64,000 bases of DNA from Phycisphaeraceae bacterium (GTDB lineage: Bacteria; Planctomycetota; Phycisphaerae; Phycisphaerales; UBA1924), in assembly GCA_020639135.1 (NCBI GenBank), contig JACKHE010000007.1, positions 159,861 to 223,860 on the forward strand, read 5' to 3'. Of the stretch, positions 57,663 through 64,000 are shown piece after piece (within the stretch, counting starts at the first letter, position 1; each line of letters begins with the position of its first letter). The translations under genes were made by a program, and so were the position numbers. The notes under the pieces were generated by a model. That model had not been told where the DNA came from and did no database searches. It saw only the letters and a list, made by a program, of their open reading frames with translations.

Positions 57663-58351
57663 CCCAGCGCATCGACCTCATGCCGGAATCCTGCCGGGCG
57701 CGGCTCGGGAGAAAGCGACAGATCCGGTTCTGGATCGCGATGTACACGTGCACGGCGCTGGTGGTGATCGGGGGCAACTCGCTCTTCGAGATCAACAAAC
57801 GCCAGGTCCGGAGCGAGTCCGCGGTGATCCGCGAGCAGGTCGCGCTCGACGCCGAGCAGCGGCTCAAGGCCGATCAGCTCACGGACGAGATCCGCAGGAT
57901 CGAGCGCGCGATCGACCGCAACGCGCGGATCGCATGGCCGATCGATTTCAGCCAGATCATCGCCGCGATCGGCGAGCTGACCCCGGAGTCGGTGTACCTG
58001 ACCAAGGTCGCGATGACCCCGAGGCAGGAGCGGGCCTCATCCCTGCGCCGCGCCAAGGACGACAAGGGCCCCGAGCCGCTGCCGAGGACGAGGCTCCAGA
58101 TCGAGTGCTCGGGTGTCGCGCCCAACGACCACGAGATGGCCGCGATGATCGCCAACCTCGAGAGCCACCCACTCTTCGAGCGGATCGCCGTCGAGCACGT
58201 CAAGCCGACGATGATCGCCGGGCGGGAGGTCAAGGAGTTCGGCGTCACGTGCGAGATTGATTTCTTCCACCGGTTCGAGATCGAACAGCCCCTCGCGGGC
58301 GCCGAGACCGACCCGGGCGAGGCCGCCGACAGCGGGGAGGGCGGGCGATGA
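57659..58351 (+). CDS. PilN-like inner-membrane assembly protein
   Basis: 230 aa from a TTG overlapping the PilM-like stop (TTGA). N-terminal TQRIDLMPESCRARLGRKRQ corresponds to the conserved INLLP motif of PilN. One transmembrane helix (IRFWIAMYTCTALVVIGGN, about 22-41), a coiled coil (45-85), then a periplasmic ferredoxin-like domain (VYLTKVAMTPRQE ... IECSGVAPNDHEMAAMI). The C-terminal end is acidic. Expected partner of the PilM- and PilO-like proteins. Confidence 0.85.
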   Translation: MTQRIDLMPESCRARLGRKRQIRFWIAMYTCTALVVIGGNSLFEINKRQVRSESAVIREQVALDAEQRLKADQLTDEIRRIERAIDRNARIAWPIDFSQIIAAIGELTPESVYLTKVAMTPRQERASSLRRAKDDKGPEPLPRTRLQIECSGVAPNDHEMAAMIANLESHPLFERIAVEHVKPTMIAGREVKEFGVTCEIDFFHRFEIEQPLAGAETDPGEAADSGEGGR

Positions 58352-58926
58352 ACCCCACCACCAGGTTCAAGGTGATCGGCGGGTGGGCGCTGCTCGTGCT
58401 CATCGGCGTCGCGACCATCGCCTGGCTCCAGCCGGGGATGCTCGGCGAAGCGCGCGCGGAGCTCGCGGCGCTGGAGCTCCGCCGCGAACGCGCCCAGGAC
58501 GGCGCCGCGGAGATCAGGAGGCTCGCCTCGGAGCTCTCCAATCTGAAGGAATCCACCACGGCGATCAAGCACGTGCCCAGCGACAGCCAGTTCGCACGGC
58601 TGAACCAGGAGCTCGGCAACCGGCTTGAGGTCCTGGGCATCACCGATCGGGAGATCACCAACGGCGGCAGCGTCGAACTGGGCCCCGCCAGGTCCATCCC
58701 GATGCGCATCCGCATGACCTGCGGGTTCATGGGTGTCTATCAGACGATCCAGTGGATCGAGACGCTGCCGCGCCTCGTCCGGGTCCAGCGTATCCGGATC
58801 GAATCCACCGAAGCCGAGAACCCGTGGGAGAGTGAAGTCGAGGTGGAGATCACCCTCGACGCGGTGTTCGACCCGGAGGCGACACAGGGCGCGCTGACGC
58901 TCGTGGATCCGGAGGCGACACGATGA
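58348..58926 (+). CDS. PilO-like inner-membrane assembly protein
   Basis: 192 aa, ATG at 58348 overlapping the preceding stop (ATGA). Transmembrane helix at 10-28 (IGGWALLVLIGVATIAWL), coiled coil (35-70, LAALELRRERAQDGAAEIRR), then a periplasmic domain (VLGITDREITNGGSVELG, VYQTIQWIETLPRLVRVQRI) like PilO. It would pair with the PilN-like protein. Confidence 0.83.
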   Translation: MNPTTRFKVIGGWALLVLIGVATIAWLQPGMLGEARAELAALELRRERAQDGAAEIRRLASELSNLKESTTAIKHVPSDSQFARLNQELGNRLEVLGITDREITNGGSVELGPARSIPMRIRMTCGFMGVYQTIQWIETLPRLVRVQRIRIESTEAENPWESEVEVEITLDAVFDPEATQGALTLVDPEATR

Positions 58927-59540
58927 AAGCGCGTCTGATCGAGTTCTGGGTCCTGCTCTCGTCCGATAAGCGCAAGGCGTCCGTACTCGGCGTGCTGCTG
59001 GTCGCGGCGCTGGGGCTCTGGGCGCGGATGGCGCTGACCGGCGCCAAGCCGTCGTCGGCGGTCGCCGCGGGGAGCGCCGCGGGCGATTCTGCGGACGTTG
59101 CGGGCGATGACAGGCGTGATCCGACGGAGGGATTCGAGGTCGCGCCGCTGGTGACGCTCCCCGCCACGACGCCCCTGGAGCGGGACTTGTTCGTTCCCGG
59201 TCCAGGTTTCGGCCCGCGACCGTCCCAGACGGAACATCCGGACACAACCGACCCAAAGTCAGGGCAGGGATCGGACGACAAATCACCAGTCTCACCGGAA
59301 CTTCGGCGGCAGGAACTCGAGCGCGCGGTGCGAAACGAGGCCTCCCACCTGTATCTGAGCAGCACCATGGTCGGGTCCAACCCAGTCGCGGTCATCCAGC
59401 AGGAAGGAGCCAACGGCGTCAGGGCCGTGCTCCGTCTTGGTGAGTCCTTCGAGGGGTTCGAGCTGGTCGAGGTGTCGCCCAGGTCCGCGGTGTTGAGCAA
59501 AGACGGAATCCGTGTGGAGTTGAGCATCGGTCGACGGTGA
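58923..59540 (+). CDS. PilP/GspC-like periplasmic linker protein
   Basis: 205 aa, ATG at 58923 overlapping the PilO-like stop (ATGA). One transmembrane helix (VLGVLLVAALGLWARMALTG, about 22-41), a long Pro/Ser/Asp-rich spacer (45-125), and a small C-terminal domain about 130-205 (LYLSSTMVGSNPVAVIQQEG, VLRLGESFEGFELVEVSPRS, DGIRVELSIG) like the homology-region domain of GspC and the beta-domain of PilP that contacts the secretin. The last gene before the secretin, as expected for that role. Confidence 0.78.
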   Translation: MKARLIEFWVLLSSDKRKASVLGVLLVAALGLWARMALTGAKPSSAVAAGSAAGDSADVAGDDRRDPTEGFEVAPLVTLPATTPLERDLFVPGPGFGPRPSQTEHPDTTDPKSGQGSDDKSPVSPELRRQELERAVRNEASHLYLSSTMVGSNPVAVIQQEGANGVRAVLRLGESFEGFELVEVSPRSAVLSKDGIRVELSIGRR

Positions 59541-59599
59541 AGCCGCCGACGAGGATCATCACGCCCTGCGCCCTGGCGCAGGCCTTTGGAGCAGGAGTC

Positions 59600-62281
59600 A
59601 TGTCACATCACAACCGTCCGGGACGCGTCGGGCCCTGCAAGACCCTTGCGGCCTTCACCCTCATCGCCTTCGGCGCCGGCGGATGGTCAGCGCAACCGGC
59701 ATCCGCCCAGGACGACAGCCCCTTCGACATCGATCGGGCCGACGCCGACAGCGAGGTCACGGTCTCGGAGTACATGACCGTCGAGCTCCACGTCCAGGAC
59801 GAGGAGCTCTCCAGCGTCCTCCAGCTCCTGTCGCTCCAGAGCCAGCGCAACATCGTCGTCAGCAACGACGTCAGCGCCACGGTCACCGCCGATCTCTACG
59901 GGGTGACCTTCTACGAGGCGATGGACGCGATCCTGCACGTCAACGGCTACGGCTATATCGAGCAGGGCAACTTCATCTTCGTGTACACCCTCGACGAGAT
60001 CGCCCAGATCGAGGCCGCCAACAGGACCCCGGTCACCCGGGTCATCCAGCTCAACTACCTCAACGCCGTGGACGCCGCCTCCTTCGTCGAGCCCCTCCTC
60101 TCGGAGATCGGGCAGATCAAGACCAACGGCGCCGTCGGTTCGTACTCGATCCCCGACGACTCCCCCGTCGGCGACGAGTCCTTCGCCCTGAGCGCGACGA
60201 TGGTCGTCACCGACTACGCCGAGCACGTCGATGAGATCGAGCGGCTCGTCATGGAGCTCGACACCAAGCCCGCCCAGGTGCTCGTCGAGGCGACGATCCT
60301 CCAGACGCAGCTCACCGAGGCCAACGCCTTCGGCGTGGACTTCTCCATCATCGGCAACGTCAACTTCACCGACTTCATCAACACCGGCGGGCCCCTCGGC
60401 GCCGCCAACTCGATCCAGGCCGGCGGCGACGGCTCCAGCGGCGGCCTCTCCCCCGCGGACAACAACGCCTACGCCATCGGCTCCACCCCCGGCGGCACCG
60501 GCGGCGCCTCGACCCTCAAGCTCGGCGTCGTCCAGGACGACTTCGCCATCTTCATGAGGCTCCTCGACGAGGTCACGGACTTCTCCGTCCTCTCCAACCC
60601 CAAGGTCCTGGCGCTCAACCGCCAGCCCGCCAGGGTGCTCGTCGGCCGCAGGCTCGGCTACCTGAACACCACCGCCACCGAGACCTCGACCACGCAGTCC
60701 GTCGAGTTCCTCGATACCGGTACTCAGCTCCGCTTCAGGCCCTTCATCTCCAAGGACGGGATGATCCGAATGGAGCTCAACCCCTCCGTTTCAGAGGGCT
60801 TCATCCGCGAGTCCGTGGACAACAACAACGCCCCCGTCTCCATCCCCGATGAGGTCACGCAGGAGCTGACCACCAACGTCATCGTCCGCGACGGCTCGAC
60901 GATCGTCCTCGGCGGCCTCTTCAAGGAATCGACCACGCTCACCCGCAAGCAGGTCCCGATCCTCGGCGATATCCCCATCGTCGGCGCCGCCTTCCGTGGC
61001 CACGACGACGCGATCGATCGCTCGGAGATCATCTTCCTGATCACCCCGACCATCGTCAACGACGCGCTGCTCGCCGAGCAGGGCGACAAGGCCAGCGAGT
61101 TCATCGAGAACGTCCGCACCGGCAGCCGCCAGGGCCTGCTCCCCTTCAGCCGCGAGAAGATGACCGCCCAGCTGAACATCGAGGCCGAGCGTCTCGCCGG
61201 CGCCGGCAACGTGGACGGCGCCCTGTGGCGCCTGCGCCGCTCGCTGGAGCTCAACCCGATGCAGCCCGAGGTGATCAACCTCCGCGAGCGGCTCGTCAAC
61301 GAGCGTGACCGCTGGCCCGATCGCAGCCTGATGGAGTCCATCGTCCGCGATTTCGACGCCACCGCCATCCACATCCGCAGCGCCGAGGCCGCCAACCGGG
61401 TCTCCGGCGAGTGGATCGACCCGGGCGAACGCGGCCCGGTCAACCCCGAGGACCCGTACACCTCGCAGAACAACGCGATCGTGTCGGGCAAGTTCGGCAT
61501 GAGCTCCGACGAGCTCCACAGCGAGCTCGAGAGCGCCAGGTCGCGCTTCACGCCCGCCGACACGGAGCCCTCCGGTTCCCAGGCAACCGTCAGCGACGAC
61601 CCCGAGGGCGAGTACCTCTTCGAGATCGAGTCCGCGCACGAGTTCGATGCGCAGCCCATCGAGATCGACGAGCAGGCCGCCGACGCCGACGGCTTTGATC
61701 CCGACGAGTTCGAGCGCCACGAGTTCGATCCCGGCGAGCCCCGGAGCGCCGCCGAGCAGTCCCGCCCAGAGAGCCTCGACCAGTTCCAGCTCACCGAGCG
61801 ATACGACTCGTTCAGCGACGATCCGATGATGCGCGAGCCCGAGGCGGACTTCGGCCCCAACATCGTCGAGTTCTTCAACGGCGAGCCGGGGTTCTCGACC
61901 GCGGACGCCGGCGCAGAGCAGGGTTCCGAAGAGTCGTTTGATTCGTTCGGACAGACCCAGGGCGAGGCCGCGTTCGGTGAGCTCGCTTCCGGCGAGCCCG
62001 GCCTGGTGACGAGCCCCTACTTCCTGACCTTCGACAGCATCTTCACGCCCTTCGCCTCCTGGCTGAGCGATCCCAGCTTCCAGCGCTTCAACGAGAACGG
62101 CATGCCCATCGTCGAGGCGCCCGTGATCCAGGAGATGAACCAGCTCGACCCCGCCTCGCCCGAGGAGTCCACGTACTTCCAGCTGACGAACCTGCTCGAC
62201 AGCATGTTCGAGAAGCAGATCGAGGGCGGGGACACCAGCCAGAGCGAGGTCGCCGAGGTCGAGACCGACGGCGACGAGTGA
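59600..62281 (+). CDS. Secretin (PilQ/GspD-like) with a long acidic C-terminal extension
   Basis: 893 aa from ATG 59600 (GGAG 8 nt upstream; a GTG at 59537 overlapping the previous stop is an alternative). Signal peptide ends ASAQ. N0-like domain (YMTVELHVQDEELSSVLQLL), secretin N-domains up to about 220 (ELDTKPAQVLVEATILQTQL), then the beta-barrel secretin domain up to about 490 with FSVLSNPKVLALNRQPA, QELTTNVIVRDGSTIVLGGL, VPILGDIPIVGAAFRG and RSEIIFLITPTIV. Beyond this are about 400 more residues: a short TPR-like part (ALWRLRRSLELNPMQPEVIN) and an Asp/Glu-rich low-complexity region ending in a predicted helix. Forms the outer-membrane gate of the pilus or secretion machine. Confidence 0.92.
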   Translation: MSHHNRPGRVGPCKTLAAFTLIAFGAGGWSAQPASAQDDSPFDIDRADADSEVTVSEYMTVELHVQDEELSSVLQLLSLQSQRNIVVSNDVSATVTADLYGVTFYEAMDAILHVNGYGYIEQGNFIFVYTLDEIAQIEAANRTPVTRVIQLNYLNAVDAASFVEPLLSEIGQIKTNGAVGSYSIPDDSPVGDESFALSATMVVTDYAEHVDEIERLVMELDTKPAQVLVEATILQTQLTEANAFGVDFSIIGNVNFTDFINTGGPLGAANSIQAGGDGSSGGLSPADNNAYAIGSTPGGTGGASTLKLGVVQDDFAIFMRLLDEVTDFSVLSNPKVLALNRQPARVLVGRRLGYLNTTATETSTTQSVEFLDTGTQLRFRPFISKDGMIRMELNPSVSEGFIRESVDNNNAPVSIPDEVTQELTTNVIVRDGSTIVLGGLFKESTTLTRKQVPILGDIPIVGAAFRGHDDAIDRSEIIFLITPTIVNDALLAEQGDKASEFIENVRTGSRQGLLPFSREKMTAQLNIEAERLAGAGNVDGALWRLRRSLELNPMQPEVINLRERLVNERDRWPDRSLMESIVRDFDATAIHIRSAEAANRVSGEWIDPGERGPVNPEDPYTSQNNAIVSGKFGMSSDELHSELESARSRFTPADTEPSGSQATVSDDPEGEYLFEIESAHEFDAQPIEIDEQAADADGFDPDEFERHEFDPGEPRSAAEQSRPESLDQFQLTERYDSFSDDPMMREPEADFGPNIVEFFNGEPGFSTADAGAEQGSEESFDSFGQTQGEAAFGELASGEPGLVTSPYFLTFDSIFTPFASWLSDPSFQRFNENGMPIVEAPVIQEMNQLDPASPEESTYFQLTNLLDSMFEKQIEGGDTSQSEVAEVETDGDE

Positions 62282-62356
62282 TCCAGAACACACCGCGTCC
62301 GGCGCCGGGGGAACCCGGCGGCGGGCGATTCTCAACCAACCGAAGGAGAAACGGAA

Positions 62357-63598
62357 ATGCCCATCTGGAAGAACAGCGCGACGAACCGAGGCACGCTCCT
62401 GGCGCTGGGCGCCCTGATCGCGGGAACGACAATCGGGCTCGGCGGCTGCGCATCGCCCGGGCACGGCAAGGTCACGAGCGAGCACCTCGCCCAGGCCGAG
62501 CAGCGCATGAATGACATGCGCGCCGCGACCGAGTGGGACATGGCGCAGCAGCAGTTCCTCGCCGGCGACCTGGAGAAATCGCTCAAGACGGTGGACAACT
62601 CCATCTCGATGGCCAACTCCGTCGCCAAGAGCCACAGCCTCCGGGGGCGCATCCTCTACGAGCTGGGCCAGCCCGACGCGGCCTTCGAGGCGTTCCGCCG
62701 GGCGCTGGCGATCGATCCGGAGTTCGTCGATGCGCACTACTTCAAGGGCGTCATCCACGAGCGGTTCCGCGAGTACGACAAGGCGATGCAGTCGTACATG
62801 ACCGCGGCGAAGCTCGACGAGACCAACCCGCAGTACCCGCTCGCCGCCGCCGAGGTCTGCATCGAGACCGGCAGGCTCGACGAGGCGGAGCGCATCCTCA
62901 ACGACCGGCAGGACCGGTTCGAGCACAACGCCGGCTTCCGCCAGACGCTCGGGCACATCGCGCAGATGCGCGGCAACGACCGCCTCGCGGCTCGGTTCTT
63001 CGGTGAGGCGCGGATCCTCGCCCCGGAGGACCACTCGATCCTCGAGGACCTCTCGATCGCCCAGGTCGGCGCGGGGATGTACGCCGAGGCGAGCTACTCG
63101 CTGGGGCAGCTCCTCAAGGGCAAGCACGCCGGCGACCGCCGCGACCTGGAGCACCTCCAGGCGAAGTGCTTCATGGAGATGGACCGCCCCGTCGAGGCGC
63201 GCTCGATCCTGCTCGGGCTGACCGAGGGCGTCGAGGGCTCGACCGACATCAGGGCCTGGTTCGAGCTGGGCCAGTGCGCGTACAAGCTCGGCGACATGCG
63301 CCGCGTGAAGATCACCGCCAGCCGGCTGATCGCGATGGCGCCCGGCGGCTACGAGGGCTATTTCCTGATGGCGGCATTGCACCGGCACGAGGGCGACCTC
63401 GCGTCCGCTCTGACCGCGCTCGACAAGGCCGCGTCGCTGACCAGCGAGGACGCCTCGCCCATGCTCTTCCGCGGCATCGTGCTCAGCGAGATGGGTCGCC
63501 AGAGCGAAGCGGCGAGGTCGCTGGCGGAGGCGCTGCGGCTGGACCCCGACAACAAGGACGCGGAGCAGCTGCTCGCCCTCGTGGTGGAGCAGGAGTGA
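62357..63598 (+). CDS. TPR lipoprotein of the pilus/secretion cluster (PilF-like role)
   Basis: 413 aa, ATG at 62357 with AAGGAG. Lipobox LGGC (Cys31). About ten TPR repeats (SHSLRGRILYELGQPDAAFE, AHYFKGVIHERFREYDKAMQ, YPLAAAEVCIETGRLDEAER, AWFELGQCAYKLGDMRRVKI, PMLFRGIVLSEMGRQSEAAR). Position after the secretin and lipidation resemble pilotins such as PilF/PilW, which help secretin assembly, though those are shorter (about 250 aa). Role inferred from context. Confidence 0.88.
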   Translation: MPIWKNSATNRGTLLALGALIAGTTIGLGGCASPGHGKVTSEHLAQAEQRMNDMRAATEWDMAQQQFLAGDLEKSLKTVDNSISMANSVAKSHSLRGRILYELGQPDAAFEAFRRALAIDPEFVDAHYFKGVIHERFREYDKAMQSYMTAAKLDETNPQYPLAAAEVCIETGRLDEAERILNDRQDRFEHNAGFRQTLGHIAQMRGNDRLAARFFGEARILAPEDHSILEDLSIAQVGAGMYAEASYSLGQLLKGKHAGDRRDLEHLQAKCFMEMDRPVEARSILLGLTEGVEGSTDIRAWFELGQCAYKLGDMRRVKITASRLIAMAPGGYEGYFLMAALHRHEGDLASALTALDKAASLTSEDASPMLFRGIVLSEMGRQSEAARSLAEALRLDPDNKDAEQLLALVVEQE

Positions 63599-63653
63599 TC
63601 GGCCGGCGCGCCGGCGACGGGCCGCGCGCCGGGGTGAGGCTACGGAGGATTCG

Positions 63654-64000
63654 GTGAACATCGGCCGGCGACAGAGTGTTTGGTCCGGGCTGACCGCCGG
63701 CGCGATGAGCGCGGCGGTCCTGTTCGGTCTGATCGCGTTCAAGGCCGACCTGAACGCCCCGGTCATCGTCGCCGCCGCGGGCGTGATGATCTGCGTGCTG
63801 ACGATCGCCGTCGTCTTTCCCTACGGCGCGATTGTGGACCGCGCGATCGCCCGGCTCCGCAAGGCCGTTGACGAGGCCCGGGCCTCGGAGCGGCGCACCT
63901 CGATCAGCTCGAGCGGGTGCATGGGCGCCCTGGCGCTGTCGATCGACGAGATGATCACCGCGATGGTCGAACGCGTCGAGGACGCCAGGAACGAGCTGCG
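63654..64000 (+). CDS. Membrane sensor protein, N-terminal part (truncated by window edge)
   Basis: 115 codons visible from GTG 63654, with GGAGG 5 nt upstream. Two transmembrane helices in a short hairpin (VWSGLTAGAMSAAVLFGLIA, about 9-28; PVIVAAAGVMICVLTIAVVF, about 36-55), then a HAMP-like or coiled-coil region (AIARLRKAVDEARASERRTS, MITAMVERVEDARNELR). Such architecture usually leads to a histidine kinase, GGDEF or methyl-accepting domain; which one cannot be seen. Probably the next gene of the pilus cluster. Confidence 0.7.
   Translation, partial: MNIGRRQSVWSGLTAGAMSAAVLFGLIAFKADLNAPVIVAAAGVMICVLTIAVVFPYGAIVDRAIARLRKAVDEARASERRTSISSSGCMGALALSIDEMITAMVERVEDARNEL

Noticed and set aside
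60791..63766. 991-codon open frame on the minus strand
   Set aside because: Lies antisense across the secretin and TPR lipoprotein genes; composition is Arg/Asp/Val-rich shadow typical of GC-rich DNA, with no domain.

Overview
The window looks like chromosomal DNA of a GC-rich planctomycete, most likely of the Phycisphaerae/Phycisphaerales. Evidence for this: roughly two-thirds G+C; many exported proteins ending in dockerin-like Asp/Asn-rich repeats with the core DTADLG; very tight gene packing with ATGA, GTGA or TTGA start/stop overlaps; frequent GTG and TTG starts; and a Gram-negative type envelope (lpxI for lipid A, kdsB for Kdo, a secretin and lipoproteins). The genus is an inference; no rRNA gene is present. 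Almost all of the window is ordinary core genome, with no phage, IS element, integrase or CRISPR array.

Layout. 1-5 kb: a partial exported Cys/Pro-rich protein, a TlyA-like rRNA methylase, a small heat-shock protein with a clear promoter and terminator, an LpxI-LOG pair and a yeast-type cytosine deaminase. 4.4-12.2 kb: a SpoIIE-type phosphatase with two YkgJ-like cysteine-cluster proteins; convergent to it a pepP-accB-accC operon, and a hypothetical-ABC-permease operon of the FecCD/BtuC type. 12.3-19 kb: a histidine kinase with a receiver-XRE regulator, def-fmt-metalloprotease, a TPR protein and kdsB. 19-27 kb: an M1 aminopeptidase with HEAT repeats, a divergent CTP synthase, an UPF0316 membrane protein, the proton-translocating transhydrogenase operon and tRNA-Met. 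27.7-37 kb: a subtilase and two further dockerin-like exported proteins, with a DAAO-like oxidase, an inositol monophosphatase-like enzyme and serA between them. 37-41.5 kb: pyruvate dehydrogenase E1alpha-E1beta-(low-GC insert)-E2, then palindromic repeats, tRNA-Thr and tRNA-Tyr. 41.5-54 kb: an MlaF-like ATPase, TPR lipoprotein, asparagine synthase, orphan OppF-like ATPase, YgfZ-like protein, M42 peptidase, a second low-GC orphan flanked by repeats, an HTH-receiver regulator and an exported HEAT protein with a receiver-like fold. 54-64 kb: a type IV pilus/type II secretion-like assembly cluster (pilin, prepilin-like proteins, PilM-, PilN-, PilO- and PilP-like proteins, secretin, TPR lipoprotein) running to a partial sensor protein at the edge.

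The most unusual signals are: (i) a 32-bp element inserted in frame in both linkers of the pyruvate dehydrogenase E2 gene and again, inverted, just after its stop; (ii) an 89-bp palindrome beside tRNA-Thr; (iii) a 31-bp hairpin repeat present three times around a low-GC orphan gene; (iv) dyad symmetries in or next to the hsp20, HEAT-protein and pilin promoters; (v) promoter -10 boxes (often TACACT) lying 5-8 nt before start codons, suggesting leaderless mRNAs; (vi) several odd domain fusions in regulators and exported proteins. All similarity statements come from reading motifs, not from database searches.
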